64,000 bases of DNA from Candidatus Nanohaloarchaea archaeon (GTDB lineage: Archaea; Nanohalarchaeota; Nanosalinia; Nanosalinales; Nanosalinaceae). The first letter of the stretch is position 1. Each line of letters opens with the position of its first letter. The stretch covers positions 215,796-279,795 of the forward strand of contig JACOQA010000001.1 in the NCBI GenBank assembly GCA_014297435.1. The letters run 5' to 3'. This document shows positions 49,465 through 57,357 of this stretch, piece after piece. The translations under genes were made by a program, and so were the position numbers. The notes under the pieces are model-generated. The model saw nothing but the letters and a program-made list of their open reading frames with translations, was not told the origin of the DNA and searched no databases.

Positions 49465-50307
49465 TTAGTAGAGGTTTGCCCTTCCCGTATCATGGTCGGA
49501 CAAGGCCTCGACACGGACCTCTATACCGTCTTCAGTCTCTCTATAGTTTTTGTTGATGACGATAGATACGTCGTCATCGGTTCCTGAAACCCGGAACTTG
49601 TAGTGGTTACCGCAATCCCTCATAGGGGTTCTCGGTATACCGGGTTGAGACTCATTGTTGGGATTAAAATCTTCCTCGTACTCGACCAAGAACTCAGCTA
49701 TCTCGTCAAGTTCTTGAAGGAGGCTTCCTGCAGCGGTCGCATCGTTGAATACGTTGTTTCCTTCAACCCTGTCGAACCCGACAAATGTAACATCTCCTTC
49801 AGGCACGGTGTAGCTTCCTTCTTCTACCATGTCAGAGTAGATGTCGGTTGGTCTCTCAAGCCCTATGTCCATAGTCTCTCTTTTTTCGTTTGGTTCTTTG
49901 CCGAATTCTGATTCTAGGGTTTCGGCTATTGCGGCGTGGTGTCCGGCAGCCATCAGGTCTCTGTCTGAGGTTGAGACTCTCCCATAGGGATCGACGATGC
50001 TTAGGTTGCCATCTGTTCCTATCGCTCCTATTATGTATGTTGATTTTCCTTCGACGCCGTCATAAACATCTATTGTTCCGTTGTCGAGATCAAGTCCAAC
50101 TCTCTGAACTCTTTCTGCTTCTGGAGCTTCGAACTCTTCGTTGACGATGTCCCAGGATTCTCTATTTGCTTGCCCTGGTTCGAGTTCTTGAAGTCCTTCT
50201 TCGAGGTCTTCAGCTGTAGCTACTTCTACCGGCGGTATCTCAACTTCCGGGTTCAGAAGTACAGCTTCCTCGTCTTCGTCCGGGCTATCTACTGCAGTCC
50301 ATCCCAT
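49465..50307 (-). CDS. Acidic hypothetical protein, 280 aa
   Basis: The product is acidic and rich in beta strands. Segments include VGLDLDNGTIDVYDGVEGKS and SIVINKNYRETEDGIEVRVE. A single CGNHYKFRV patch contains cysteine and histidine but no complete metal motif. ATG 50307 follows copy C of the shared promoter element by 2 bases and lies about 27 bases from a TATA box, so the start is well supported. The family is unknown. The gene is likely co-regulated with those at 401, 35910 and 40570. Confidence 0.7.
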   Translation of the reverse strand: MGWTAVDSPDEDEEAVLLNPEVEIPPVEVATAEDLEEGLQELEPGQANRESWDIVNEEFEAPEAERVQRVGLDLDNGTIDVYDGVEGKSTYIIGAIGTDGNLSIVDPYGRVSTSDRDLMAAGHHAAIAETLESEFGKEPNEKRETMDIGLERPTDIYSDMVEEGSYTVPEGDVTFVGFDRVEGNNVFNDATAAGSLLQELDEIAEFLVEYEEDFNPNNESQPGIPRTPMRDCGNHYKFRVSGTDDDVSIVINKNYRETEDGIEVRVEALSDHDTGRANLY

Positions 50308-50309
50308 AT

Positions 50310-50337
50310 GTTGTTATTAGATGGTAGTATTTTTATT
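50310..50337 (-). promoter_or_regulatory. Promoter with shared TACTA/ATAACAAC element (copy C)
   Basis: On the minus strand AATAAAAA (50330-50337) is the TATA-like box, TACTA maps to 50325-50329 and ATAACAAC to 50310-50317. ATG follows at 50307, 2 bases later. The spacer between the blocks is 7 bases here rather than 4, but the ATAACAAC-to-TATA spacing is still 17. Confidence 0.6.
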
Positions 50338-50392
50338 GTTTTTGTTTTGATGTTCGGTTATCACAAAAATCTTGGGAAACATATAATTGAAA

Positions 50393-50818
50393 GTGAGCGA
50401 TTACCAGATCCACTTCCTGAAATCAGAAAACTACATCCAAACCGTAGAAGTAGATCAGGAAAAGTTCGAACAACTAGGACTAGAAGGAAAAATGGGGGAG
50501 GAAGAAAGCTACTTTAACTTCAGATCCGGGTTCGATCCATTGGAACACCCTGATCTCGGGATTGATGGCTACAGCATTCTTGAAGCAGCTTACGAGGAAA
50601 ATCCACGTCTGCTTACTTCCGCAATAACTGACGAAAAACTAGAAGATATTTACGATAATATTGATGACAAAGTTGAGGACTTGAACCCTAAAGACATTTT
50701 TGAGGTAGCAGAGACATTTGACACGGTCGTAGCCTCAAACATCGAAAAATCGGAGCTAGGAGAGCTAGATAGAGGAGATTTCCTCGAAAGAGTTCACGTA
50801 GTTTACGAAAGAAGCTAG
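50393..50818 (+). CDS. Hypothetical protein, 141 aa
   Basis: GTG 50393 (MSDYQIHFLK) is the likely start; a TTG two codons earlier is the alternative. The product is an acidic helical protein with an inner segment DPLEHPDLGIDGYSILEAAY. No motif is recognised. It overlaps the convergent MscS-family gene by 4 bases (CTAG). The start codon is uncertain because no clear ribosome site is visible. Confidence 0.6.
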   Translation: MSDYQIHFLKSENYIQTVEVDQEKFEQLGLEGKMGEEESYFNFRSGFDPLEHPDLGIDGYSILEAAYEENPRLLTSAITDEKLEDIYDNIDDKVEDLNPKDIFEVAETFDTVVASNIEKSELGELDRGDFLERVHVVYERS

Positions 50819-51351
50819 TTTTTCAGCGTCCAGCGCTGCTCTACCTCACTGTTACCTACAACAAGCAAACCGTTCTCGGTTTCAATCCTCGACTTCCTCA
50901 GACCAACATCTCGGATAACCCCTTCGCCATCCTTCAAACTGACTCTATCTCCCTGACTGAAATCCCCGTCTTTGATAAGGTAGTAGCCGGCTACTGCATC
51001 TGCAACCATATCTTTTACAGCGAAAGCTACTCCTAGAGCTATGAAACCTGTTGCAGTTCCAAGACTAGCTGCAATCTCACCCATACCCAGGATTTTGAAC
51101 AAGGTTAGTGCGGCACCAAACCAGAGAAAGGTCGATAAAATAACAGATCCGAACTCTGCGATAGGTCTCTGATCTTCAGGCAATGTTTTCCTCAAACTTC
51201 TTCGAACTAGACCAGAAATCAGTTTTATTCCAATGTAGGCGGTTAATAGGAATAAAATGCCGGAGATTACAGATGGCATTGATCCAGTAATTCCAGCGAA
51301 AAGACGGTTGAGGACTTCCTCGAAAGTTTTTGATGCCCCTGATAACAGCAT
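50815..51351 (-). CDS. Small MscS-family mechanosensitive channel
   Basis: This 178-residue protein has about three membrane segments, with the pore helix segment AASLGTATGFIALGVAFAVKD. The beta domain follows: GYYLIKDGDFSQGDRVSLKDG, then RDVGLRKSRIET, then LLVVGNSEVEQ. It ends with the beta domain and lacks the larger C-terminal domain of E. coli MscS. It is shorter than the paralogue at 6345 by about 75 residues. Two MscS-type genes in so compact a genome fit osmotic stress in changing salinity. Confidence 0.88.
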   Translation of the reverse strand: MLLSGASKTFEEVLNRLFAGITGSMPSVISGILFLLTAYIGIKLISGLVRRSLRKTLPEDQRPIAEFGSVILSTFLWFGAALTLFKILGMGEIAASLGTATGFIALGVAFAVKDMVADAVAGYYLIKDGDFSQGDRVSLKDGEGVIRDVGLRKSRIETENGLLVVGNSEVEQRWTLKN

Positions 51352-51480
51352 AATAACAATTTATGTCCCAGTTGAATAAAAGTAGGTCTGTTCTTCAGAC
51401 TCATAGCTTAGCATCAGCTAGATATTTCAAACAGATGGATTTACTCCAGTAAAAATCTTAGAATTGAGCCAGTAGAAATG

Positions 51481-52494
51481 CTAGGTAAACTCCTTTATCG
51501 TGGCTTTTTCCTTTCTTAAGTTTCCTTGGATGCTTTCCGCCACAGCCTTAGCCAGGTTTACAGGGACTGCATTTCCAATCATCTTGTATCCGTCTCTGAC
51601 TTTGTCATATTTCAGGTTGAAATCGTCAGGGAATGTCTGGAGTTTGGCAGCTTCACGGATACTGTACCTGCGGTACTTGTCCTCATGACCTTCTTTGAAC
51701 TTCCAGTTATCCTTCTCTATCTTGGTCATCTTTGGTGCTTTAGGATGTATTTTTTGATGCCTTGCGTTCGCTTGAACCGTGTAAGCGGGTTCATCCCAGG
51801 ATCTTACCCTGTTTCTGGACATGTATCTCGAGGAGTAACCTCCAACATAGTGTTCGTGGTTAGGAAGCTCTAAATCTTCCAAGTCGTGAGGTTCCCCTTC
51901 AGTAGGTTTGGATTCTGGCATGCCTCTTAAGACTTCCTGACCCATTTTCTCATCACTGCCTTCAGGGAACTCATAATCAAAATCAATATCCTCCCGAATT
52001 CCCACAATTATTACTCTCTTCCTTTCTTGGGGAACGCCATAGTAAGAAGCGTTCATCTTTTTGTACTTAACATCGTAGCCAATCTCCTTAAATTTCTCAA
52101 TAATCTCTTTGAATTCTTCTATATTACTTTTAGATATAATGCCAGGCACGTTTTCGGCTACAAAGAATTTTGGCTTCTTGTGTTCGATAATCTCTATATA
52201 ATTGTAGAAAACAGCGCCTCTTTCATCTTCACTTCCTCTAAGGTGGTTACCTGCTAAAGACCAGCTTTGACAAGGCGGTCCTCCTATTATACCGTCGCAG
52301 TCAGGCAGAGAATCGTAATCCAGTTCTCTTATGTCTTCTACCTCTAACTCTGTTTCATGATTCTCGTCATAAGTCTCTTTCAAGAATTCGGCATAATCTG
52401 TGGCAAATACTATGTCGTACCCTGCTTTCTTGAATCCTAGGTCAAGACCGCCACATCCTGAAAACAGAGATATAATTTTGTCTCCTTCCTCCAT
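51481..52494 (-). CDS. DNA (cytosine-5) methyltransferase, type II RM
   Basis: This is a C5 cytosine methyltransferase of 337 residues. Motif I is SLFSGCGGLDLGF (residues 9-21), the catalytic Cys75 lies in GGPPCQSWSLAG, and ENV is AENVPG. The R-rich motif RYSIREAAKLQTFPDDF and motif X GNAVPVNLAKAV follow. The GPPCQSWS...RG and FYNYIEII segments closely recall M.NgoPII and M.HaeIII, which methylate GGCC. It lies 4 bases downstream of a NgoPII-like endonuclease gene, so it should protect the host against that enzyme. Specificity is inference. Confidence 0.92.
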   Translation of the reverse strand: MEEGDKIISLFSGCGGLDLGFKKAGYDIVFATDYAEFLKETYDENHETELEVEDIRELDYDSLPDCDGIIGGPPCQSWSLAGNHLRGSEDERGAVFYNYIEIIEHKKPKFFVAENVPGIISKSNIEEFKEIIEKFKEIGYDVKYKKMNASYYGVPQERKRVIIVGIREDIDFDYEFPEGSDEKMGQEVLRGMPESKPTEGEPHDLEDLELPNHEHYVGGYSSRYMSRNRVRSWDEPAYTVQANARHQKIHPKAPKMTKIEKDNWKFKEGHEDKYRRYSIREAAKLQTFPDDFNLKYDKVRDGYKMIGNAVPVNLAKAVAESIQGNLRKEKATIKEFT

Positions 52495-52498
52495 GATC

Positions 52499-53380
52499 CT
52501 ACACTATCACTTCAAACATTAAAGCATTTATTCTGTTGGCAGGATTCTCTGGATCTGGTATATCTATCTCCTCGACTCTGACGTCTTCACTCTCTCTAAC
52601 CTTTTGTTTCTTATCTTCAGGCAGTTTATCAAACTTTGAAATCCGCATAACTACGAAAAGTGGCTGTCCATTTTCGATCTTAGCTTTATAATCGTCTATG
52701 TGCTGTGAGAAATAATTTGCGGGATGTGACATTATCCACATTCCTCTGATCCGGAGTTTGGTTCTTCCTAAGGGATCTGTTTCATGAACCTTTCCGATTT
52801 CATTCGTGTCAGAACTTAAGTTACCGTAGTTAAGTTCTCCGACCGCTTCCGTAATTTTTTCCGAGAGGTTTTCCGATAATTTTCTGTAAATACTGTCTGG
52901 AGCAGACCAACAATCGCCATAGACCATCCACATGAAGTCTAGGTCGCTTTCTCCTCTAGGAACTCTACCTAATGTGTAGACTAAATCTTTTTCCTCCCAG
53001 CCCCCGATATCATTTTCACAGTTTCTACAGGCTTCAGTTATTCTTTCATAAGAGCTGCTAAGTTTTTGGTGAGGGTGAGAGCTATTAAGCTGTATTGAAC
53101 CAGCTTTTGAAGTTGTCTTCTTTACTTCAAATGCCTCTCCTCCTTCGATCATAAAGTCGGGAGGGTGGTTCTTGTTTCCTAACCACGAAAAATGCTTGGA
53201 GTATTCCTTTTCTTTTTCATCCTTGGTTTCTTTGTCAAATGAACCGCAAAATAGATCCATGTTGAAGTATTCAAGTCGGTCTCCTACCCTGTTTATCCTG
53301 TTAGTGCTGGAGTAAATTTCCGACATACTCCGGTTTTCCATTTCTGAATAGTTAATTATAGCATCAAGGATATCTACCAT
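52499..53380 (-). CDS. NgoPII-type type II restriction endonuclease
   Basis: This 293-residue protein carries the family landmarks as I recall them. The start is VDILDAIINYSEM, with NRINRVGDRLEYF after it. The PD-(D/E)xK nuclease core is HPPDFMIEGGEAFEVKKT near residues 70-88. SIQLNSSHPHQKLSSSYERIT and KDLVYTLGRVP follow. NgoPII cuts GGCC. The endonuclease gene precedes the methyltransferase on the same strand, and their 4-base gap makes a compact operon. Upstream lies a CCTAAAAC-like TATA region and ATG at 53380. Confidence 0.88.
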   Translation of the reverse strand: MVDILDAIINYSEMENRSMSEIYSSTNRINRVGDRLEYFNMDLFCGSFDKETKDEKEKEYSKHFSWLGNKNHPPDFMIEGGEAFEVKKTTSKAGSIQLNSSHPHQKLSSSYERITEACRNCENDIGGWEEKDLVYTLGRVPRGESDLDFMWMVYGDCWSAPDSIYRKLSENLSEKITEAVGELNYGNLSSDTNEIGKVHETDPLGRTKLRIRGMWIMSHPANYFSQHIDDYKAKIENGQPLFVVMRISKFDKLPEDKKQKVRESEDVRVEEIDIPDPENPANRINALMFEVIV

Positions 53381-53515
53381 AAAGGTATGTTTTAGGACTG
53401 CTAATAAGAAAGTTAAGAGTCAATTAGACAGTTTAAACCGACACCTGCTCAAATGACCAGACCTACTAAAAATTAAGTGAAGCACCAGATTAATTTATTG
53501 ATTACAAGTAACATA

Positions 53516-53608
53516 TTGTGGGCTCAGGAAGGTCTGGTCGGGATCGTGGAGGCTTCGAAGCTTGAGAACAATATTAGTGAGCTGTTATTGGAGAAGATTT
53601 CTCTCTAA
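53516..53608 (+). CDS. Possible 30-residue frame upstream of the nuclease gene
   Basis: From TTG 53516 a frame reads MWAQEGLVGIVEASK then LENNISELLLEKISL, which looks more like coding than random sequence. It lies in the 272-base gap between the type II RM promoter and the Cas4-like gene. It could be a small peptide gene, or a remnant of a longer gene. Apart from this frame, the gap shows only A/T-rich sequence. Confidence 0.3.
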   Translation: MWAQEGLVGIVEASKLENNISELLLEKISL

Positions 53609-53652
53609 AACAAACCATGTTGTTTTTATCATTTGCACATAGCAAATTACAC

Positions 53653-54837
53653 ATGGGGGTCTTGGGTCCACTTAAACGCAACGCCGAAGAGCTGGAAGAG
53701 CTGAAAGAAACTTATTCCGGTATGATCGGCATGACTAAAGAGAACTTGGAAAGGTACGCAGGTGCTATTCTCAACGACCGACACGACCTTATGGATGAAG
53801 AGGATCCTTTCTTCTTCCTGGTATGGAGAGACGATGACGTCATGGATATCAGCTCCATAGAAGAGCTGGAAAAGGAGATAGAAAACCTAGAGATGCTTAA
53901 AGAGGACGTCTCACTGAGCGCTTTGAGCGGGAAGTACGCCGAAATATTTGCGAAAAAGAAAGACGTTGAACCTGATTACGAAAACCCATTAGAAAGCTAC
54001 GGGGAACTAGATGAGGTTGAAAACCAGCTGGAAAATCTTCATGAATCTATAGACAGTAAGATAGTTGAACAGTTCGATCTTGATCAGGACAGAGCCGAAC
54101 AGGAATACGATATGGTTGATTACAAAGTCCTGGAGATATTCTACACCTTTTCCGACCACATTACCGCACTTCCTATACCTGAAGCAATAACCGAAGCAAA
54201 ACAGAACATCAAACATGAAAAAGAAAATCTTCTTGCAAAGGCTGTGGATGAACACAGAGAACATAAAGAAAGCATAGAGCACAAATATGAACGAACCGAG
54301 ATCCCTCTGGAACCTGTTGACTGGGAGCAGGTCGTTGAAGAAGAAAAAATCAAAGACTTCATGGATATCTCAGACATGCCTACCGTGACCTACGGCGACA
54401 CCCTTCACTTGATGATGGAGCAGAAAGCCGAAGACATCGAAGGCGTCGAACCGGAGTACCCGCTTCACTTCCTTAACAAGGGAAGGAGCAAAGATGTGGA
54501 CAGGGAAACTAGAATCGATAACACCTTGCGACCTGACGCGGTGGACGACCTATTTGTCTACGAGTTCAAGCACTTACCTAAAAAGCAGAAAGAGTTCCTC
54601 GAGCAGAACGGGGAAGTCGAGATGAACGGCAAACACAAGGAAAATGTAGAACAGGTAAACATGTACTTGAACGAACTAGATCTGCCGGCAGGAATGCTCG
54701 TCTACATCTCATCCGATATGGAAATAAAAGAGTACGTGGTGGAAAGATTCGACGAAAGAGACGGGGAAAACGGTTACAGTGAATTCATACACGAGCGAGA
54801 GGATTACAACTTCGAAACCATCGGTTCAAAACTTTAA
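53653..54837 (+). CDS. Cas4/RecB-like PD-(D/E)XK nuclease, defence island
   Basis: The ATG at 53653 gives 394 residues; an upstream in-frame ATG (53617) would add 12 hydrophobic residues. The first 250 residues are mostly charged helices, including a coiled coil around residues 70-130 and 180-220. The C-terminal 130 hold the nuclease motifs: TLRPDAVDDLFVYEFKHL (Asp, then E-x-K) and VEQVNMYLNELDLPAGMLVY (Q-x3-Y), which matches the Cas4/RecB family. No CxxC or terminal iron-sulfur cysteines are present. It lies 34 bases before a HEXXH gene, and the two probably form an operon. Confidence 0.8.
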   Translation: MGVLGPLKRNAEELEELKETYSGMIGMTKENLERYAGAILNDRHDLMDEEDPFFFLVWRDDDVMDISSIEELEKEIENLEMLKEDVSLSALSGKYAEIFAKKKDVEPDYENPLESYGELDEVENQLENLHESIDSKIVEQFDLDQDRAEQEYDMVDYKVLEIFYTFSDHITALPIPEAITEAKQNIKHEKENLLAKAVDEHREHKESIEHKYERTEIPLEPVDWEQVVEEEKIKDFMDISDMPTVTYGDTLHLMMEQKAEDIEGVEPEYPLHFLNKGRSKDVDRETRIDNTLRPDAVDDLFVYEFKHLPKKQKEFLEQNGEVEMNGKHKENVEQVNMYLNELDLPAGMLVYISSDMEIKEYVVERFDERDGENGYSEFIHEREDYNFETIGSKL

Positions 54838-54871
54838 AAACCAATAATTACACGAATAAGAGGAGAAGAGC

Positions 54872-55987
54872 ATGAAACAATTTTTAGAAGACTTTAAAAA
54901 CCAGGTAAGACAAGAGGCAGAGGATTACCTCACTCAAGAAGGCTTGATCCCTTTAATGATGCCTGAGATAGAGGTTGAGGTAAATCCGGAAACCCGAGAG
55001 ATGGTGTATGAACCGGACGAAAATATTTACAAGGAGGCTTCCGAGAAAGTTCAGGAAATGACTGCTGAGGAAATTCTGGATGAAGCGGAAGAAACTGAGT
55101 TTGAGAACTCAGAACCAGTTTCACAAGATGATAATATATCTACGAAAGGTCATTTCTCCCCGGGAACTGGTGAAGCAGATGCCGAAATAACTGTCAACCT
55201 TACACCTTTCGACCTCTTACCATACAGAACCAGTTCAGCAGGAACTTATAGTGGCTGGGCGAACGATAACCTGGAACAGGAACCTGAAAGTATAGTTAAT
55301 CAGTTGGAAGGCTCAGTCGATCTTTGCCCGGCAAGTAGTGCTGCAGAAACGATTTTCTTCACGTTACAGCAAGAAGCGGAACTCAAACAAAACAAGCCTT
55401 CAGAAATTCCAGACCCAGTCAAAAAGATCTACAAACAAGTGGTTGAGAATCAAAAGGAGGAGGCAGTTGCTACAGGAGTTCATGAAGCCGCCCATGCCAA
55501 GTTTAACGAAGATTATGACTTTAAGTTTCCAGATCTTTCGGATAAAGAGATAGAGCGGATAATGGAGTGTATCCAAAATCAGAGAGAAGGATATGGGTTA
55601 GTCGATGATGAGCTAAATAGTCAGTGGATAGATGCTATAGAGAAAGTTGCAGGTGAGGACGAAGCACGGCAGTATAGAGAGTTCATCCGGTTAAGTGGAG
55701 TTGATGAGGTCTACGCCAGACTGGTCGAGCAGAGCTACAGAAAAAGCGATATCACAGACTTGGATAGAGATGATCTGTATGAGGAAGGAAGTTCCTGGGG
55801 TGAGGCTGGCTATGAATCATTCAATCCTTTCACTATTGAGGAGGGTGATCCTGCCCGGGTCTCAGGAGTCAAAGTAGAAAGACTTAGAGACTATGTGGTG
55901 GAAAATGGTCTTGACTCTGTCCTGAAAATGTCTTCAAGGCAGTTATTGGATCAGTTTTATGATGAAGAATCTGAGTCCGACGTTTAA
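54872..55987 (+). CDS. HEXXH metallopeptidase-like protein paired with the nuclease
   Basis: A strong ribosome site (AAGAGGAGAAGAGC) precedes ATG 54872. The metal motif is HEAAH at residues 204-208 (TGVHEAAHAKFNEDY), followed by a Glu-rich helix region (residues about 230-300) with candidate third ligands, for example in VDEVYARLVEQ. The first 150 residues are acidic and of unknown fold. The protein is 371 residues, soluble, and not a known protease family as far as I can tell. Tight coupling to the Cas4-like nuclease suggests a two-component function. Confidence 0.75.
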   Translation: MKQFLEDFKNQVRQEAEDYLTQEGLIPLMMPEIEVEVNPETREMVYEPDENIYKEASEKVQEMTAEEILDEAEETEFENSEPVSQDDNISTKGHFSPGTGEADAEITVNLTPFDLLPYRTSSAGTYSGWANDNLEQEPESIVNQLEGSVDLCPASSAAETIFFTLQQEAELKQNKPSEIPDPVKKIYKQVVENQKEEAVATGVHEAAHAKFNEDYDFKFPDLSDKEIERIMECIQNQREGYGLVDDELNSQWIDAIEKVAGEDEARQYREFIRLSGVDEVYARLVEQSYRKSDITDLDRDDLYEEGSSWGEAGYESFNPFTIEEGDPARVSGVKVERLRDYVVENGLDSVLKMSSRQLLDQFYDEESESDV

Positions 55988-56041
55988 TCACTAGGGATAT
56001 AATTATAATGGTGGGAAAAACGAGGGGGTGGAGAGGTCTTT

Positions 56042-56347
56042 TTAGACCTCTTTAGCTTTCTCTAATGTCTCCTCCAGATCAACGTTCTTCCTTAAACAGA
56101 ACGCCTCAAAGTTTTCCGGTTCGTAAACCAGTTCAAGGGCGTCGGCTTGGAAATAACCGTCCACGTCAGGATCTGTATCGATGATTCGAACACTCATGTA
56201 ATCTTCAGTGGTTTCATCTCTGCCGTAAGGACCATACTTGATGTCCAGCTCCTCAATCCTTCTGAAGGTCTCATCTACGTCGAAGCATAGCTCGTCCTCG
56301 ATTGTTTCGACGTACTCCTGGTTGTTTTCGACCAGTAATTGCTGCAT
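56042..56347 (-). CDS. Acidic hypothetical protein, 101 aa
   Basis: The ATG at 56347 (MQQLLVENNQEYVETIEDE) is preferred over a frame extension starting five residues earlier. It is acidic, soluble and contains the segment SVRIIDTDPDVDGYFQADAL. No motif is recognised. It lies between two operons on opposite strands and may belong to neither. A 278-base gap with a short direct repeat follows on its upstream side. Confidence 0.6.
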   Translation of the reverse strand: MQQLLVENNQEYVETIEDELCFDVDETFRRIEELDIKYGPYGRDETTEDYMSVRIIDTDPDVDGYFQADALELVYEPENFEAFCLRKNVDLEETLEKAKEV

Positions 56348-56362
56348 GGAACTCACCTCCAA

Positions 56363-56640
56363 GACTATAAACAGGTCTCAAGACGAACGGAGGTTTTACG
56401 TAAAAACTGTGAGGGTTAGTTGAACTTGGAATGCATAGAAAAACGTCCACCTCCTAGAAATTGCTGAATCCGGTTAAAACATGTTCTGGGCGGCGGAAAA
56501 ACGTCCACCTTTAGTTCTCAGCTGGAAGTGGTCGTACATAGGTGTAAATGCGAGTTTAGTGTTTATAAAATCGGTTTTTCGCAGAAAAATTCTACACGAG
56601 GACGGGCAGATTGTAAGCTATACGAAAATTTGCTTGAGGC
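56363..56640. repeat. Gap with two copies of a 15-base direct repeat
   Basis: GAAAAACGTCCACCT occurs exactly at 56438-56452 and again at 56496-56510, 58 bases apart. Both copies sit just after short G/C-rich or stop-containing sequence. No gene is seen in this gap; a 64-codon basic frame (56481-56675) runs through one repeat and into the peptidase gene, and is not credible. The repeat could be a regulator site or remnant of a duplicated element. Confidence 0.6.
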
Positions 56641-57357
56641 TTACGATGAAAAGGCATCTAATTTTTCCTTACTGAAGACAAGTTTAGAACTGTTTTCTGA
56701 AAGCCATCTATTTGATTTCTTGTAGTTCGGATATATTTCTCTCACACGGGACCAGAATTTTTCGTTATGATTCTGCTCCTCCAGATGAACTAGTTCATGC
56801 ACTACCACGTATTCTAGGACATGTTCTGGACCTAGAATTAGCCGCCAATTAAAATTGAGGTTTCCTCGGCTTGAACAGCTTCCCCATCTAGTCTCTTGAT
56901 CTCTTATAAATACTCTATCGTATTCCTCAGATACTTGATCCGAATATTTCTCAACTCTTTCCTCAACTATTCTTCGGCACTCCTCCCGCAACAACTTTTC
57001 TAACTGATCCTCTAGAGAGGTTCTATTCACCAAATGTTCGGCGAGATAAACTTTGTCCGAAACTTTGTTCGACCGTCTTTTCTCTATCGTTATCTCTTTT
57101 TTATCACCTAATAACGAGATTTTTCCACCTTCCTCCAAGTTTCTGTCCGGGATCTTTCGCTTAAACCTTAGGAACTCTTTTCTCTTCTTCAAAACCCAAT
57201 CCTTTTTCTTTACAAGAAGGTCTTCAGAGTTCTCTTCAGCTTCTTCAGGGAGAACAACGGTAAAGTTTCCTAGTTTATGGTCAATTCTAGGTCTTGAAGC
57301 CTCTTCACTTACTCGAACCTCATAGGGAACTTTCATTCCTTCAATTTTGGTTTCCAT
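56641..57357 (-). CDS. YgjP-type metallopeptidase at the end of the type I RM operon
   Basis: The motif VVHELVHLEEQNHNEKFW (HEXXH) and the WGSCSSRGNLNFNWRLILGP motif are both intact. ATG 57357 (METKIEGMKVPY) gives 238 residues, of the usual length; an extension of 17 codons overlaps hsdR further and is unlikely. The first 17 bases overlap the hsdR stop, so translation is coupled. YgjP-like peptidases are often found in type I restriction operons, as is known for the family. Its paralogue is at 45284. Confidence 0.9.
   Translation of the reverse strand: METKIEGMKVPYEVRVSEEASRPRIDHKLGNFTVVLPEEAEENSEDLLVKKKDWVLKKRKEFLRFKRKIPDRNLEEGGKISLLGDKKEITIEKRRSNKVSDKVYLAEHLVNRTSLEDQLEKLLREECRRIVEERVEKYSDQVSEEYDRVFIRDQETRWGSCSSRGNLNFNWRLILGPEHVLEYVVVHELVHLEEQNHNEKFWSRVREIYPNYKKSNRWLSENSSKLVFSKEKLDAFSS

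Noticed and set aside
49465..50307. A zinc-finger role for the 280-residue protein
   Set aside because: Only one CGNH patch is present, and no second cysteine pair completes a site.
51500..51873. Long frames antisense to the cytosine methyltransferase gene
   Set aside because: The opposite strand has clear methyltransferase motifs, and the antisense frames have no motif, promoter or ribosome site.
53516..53608. The small plus-strand frame before the nuclease gene as a certain gene
   Set aside because: It is 30 codons, starts with TTG and has no firm ribosome site. It is listed only as a weak feature.
56481..56675. A 64-codon basic frame running into the YgjP peptidase gene
   Set aside because: It is basic, overlaps a well-supported gene on the opposite strand, and has no motif or promoter of its own.
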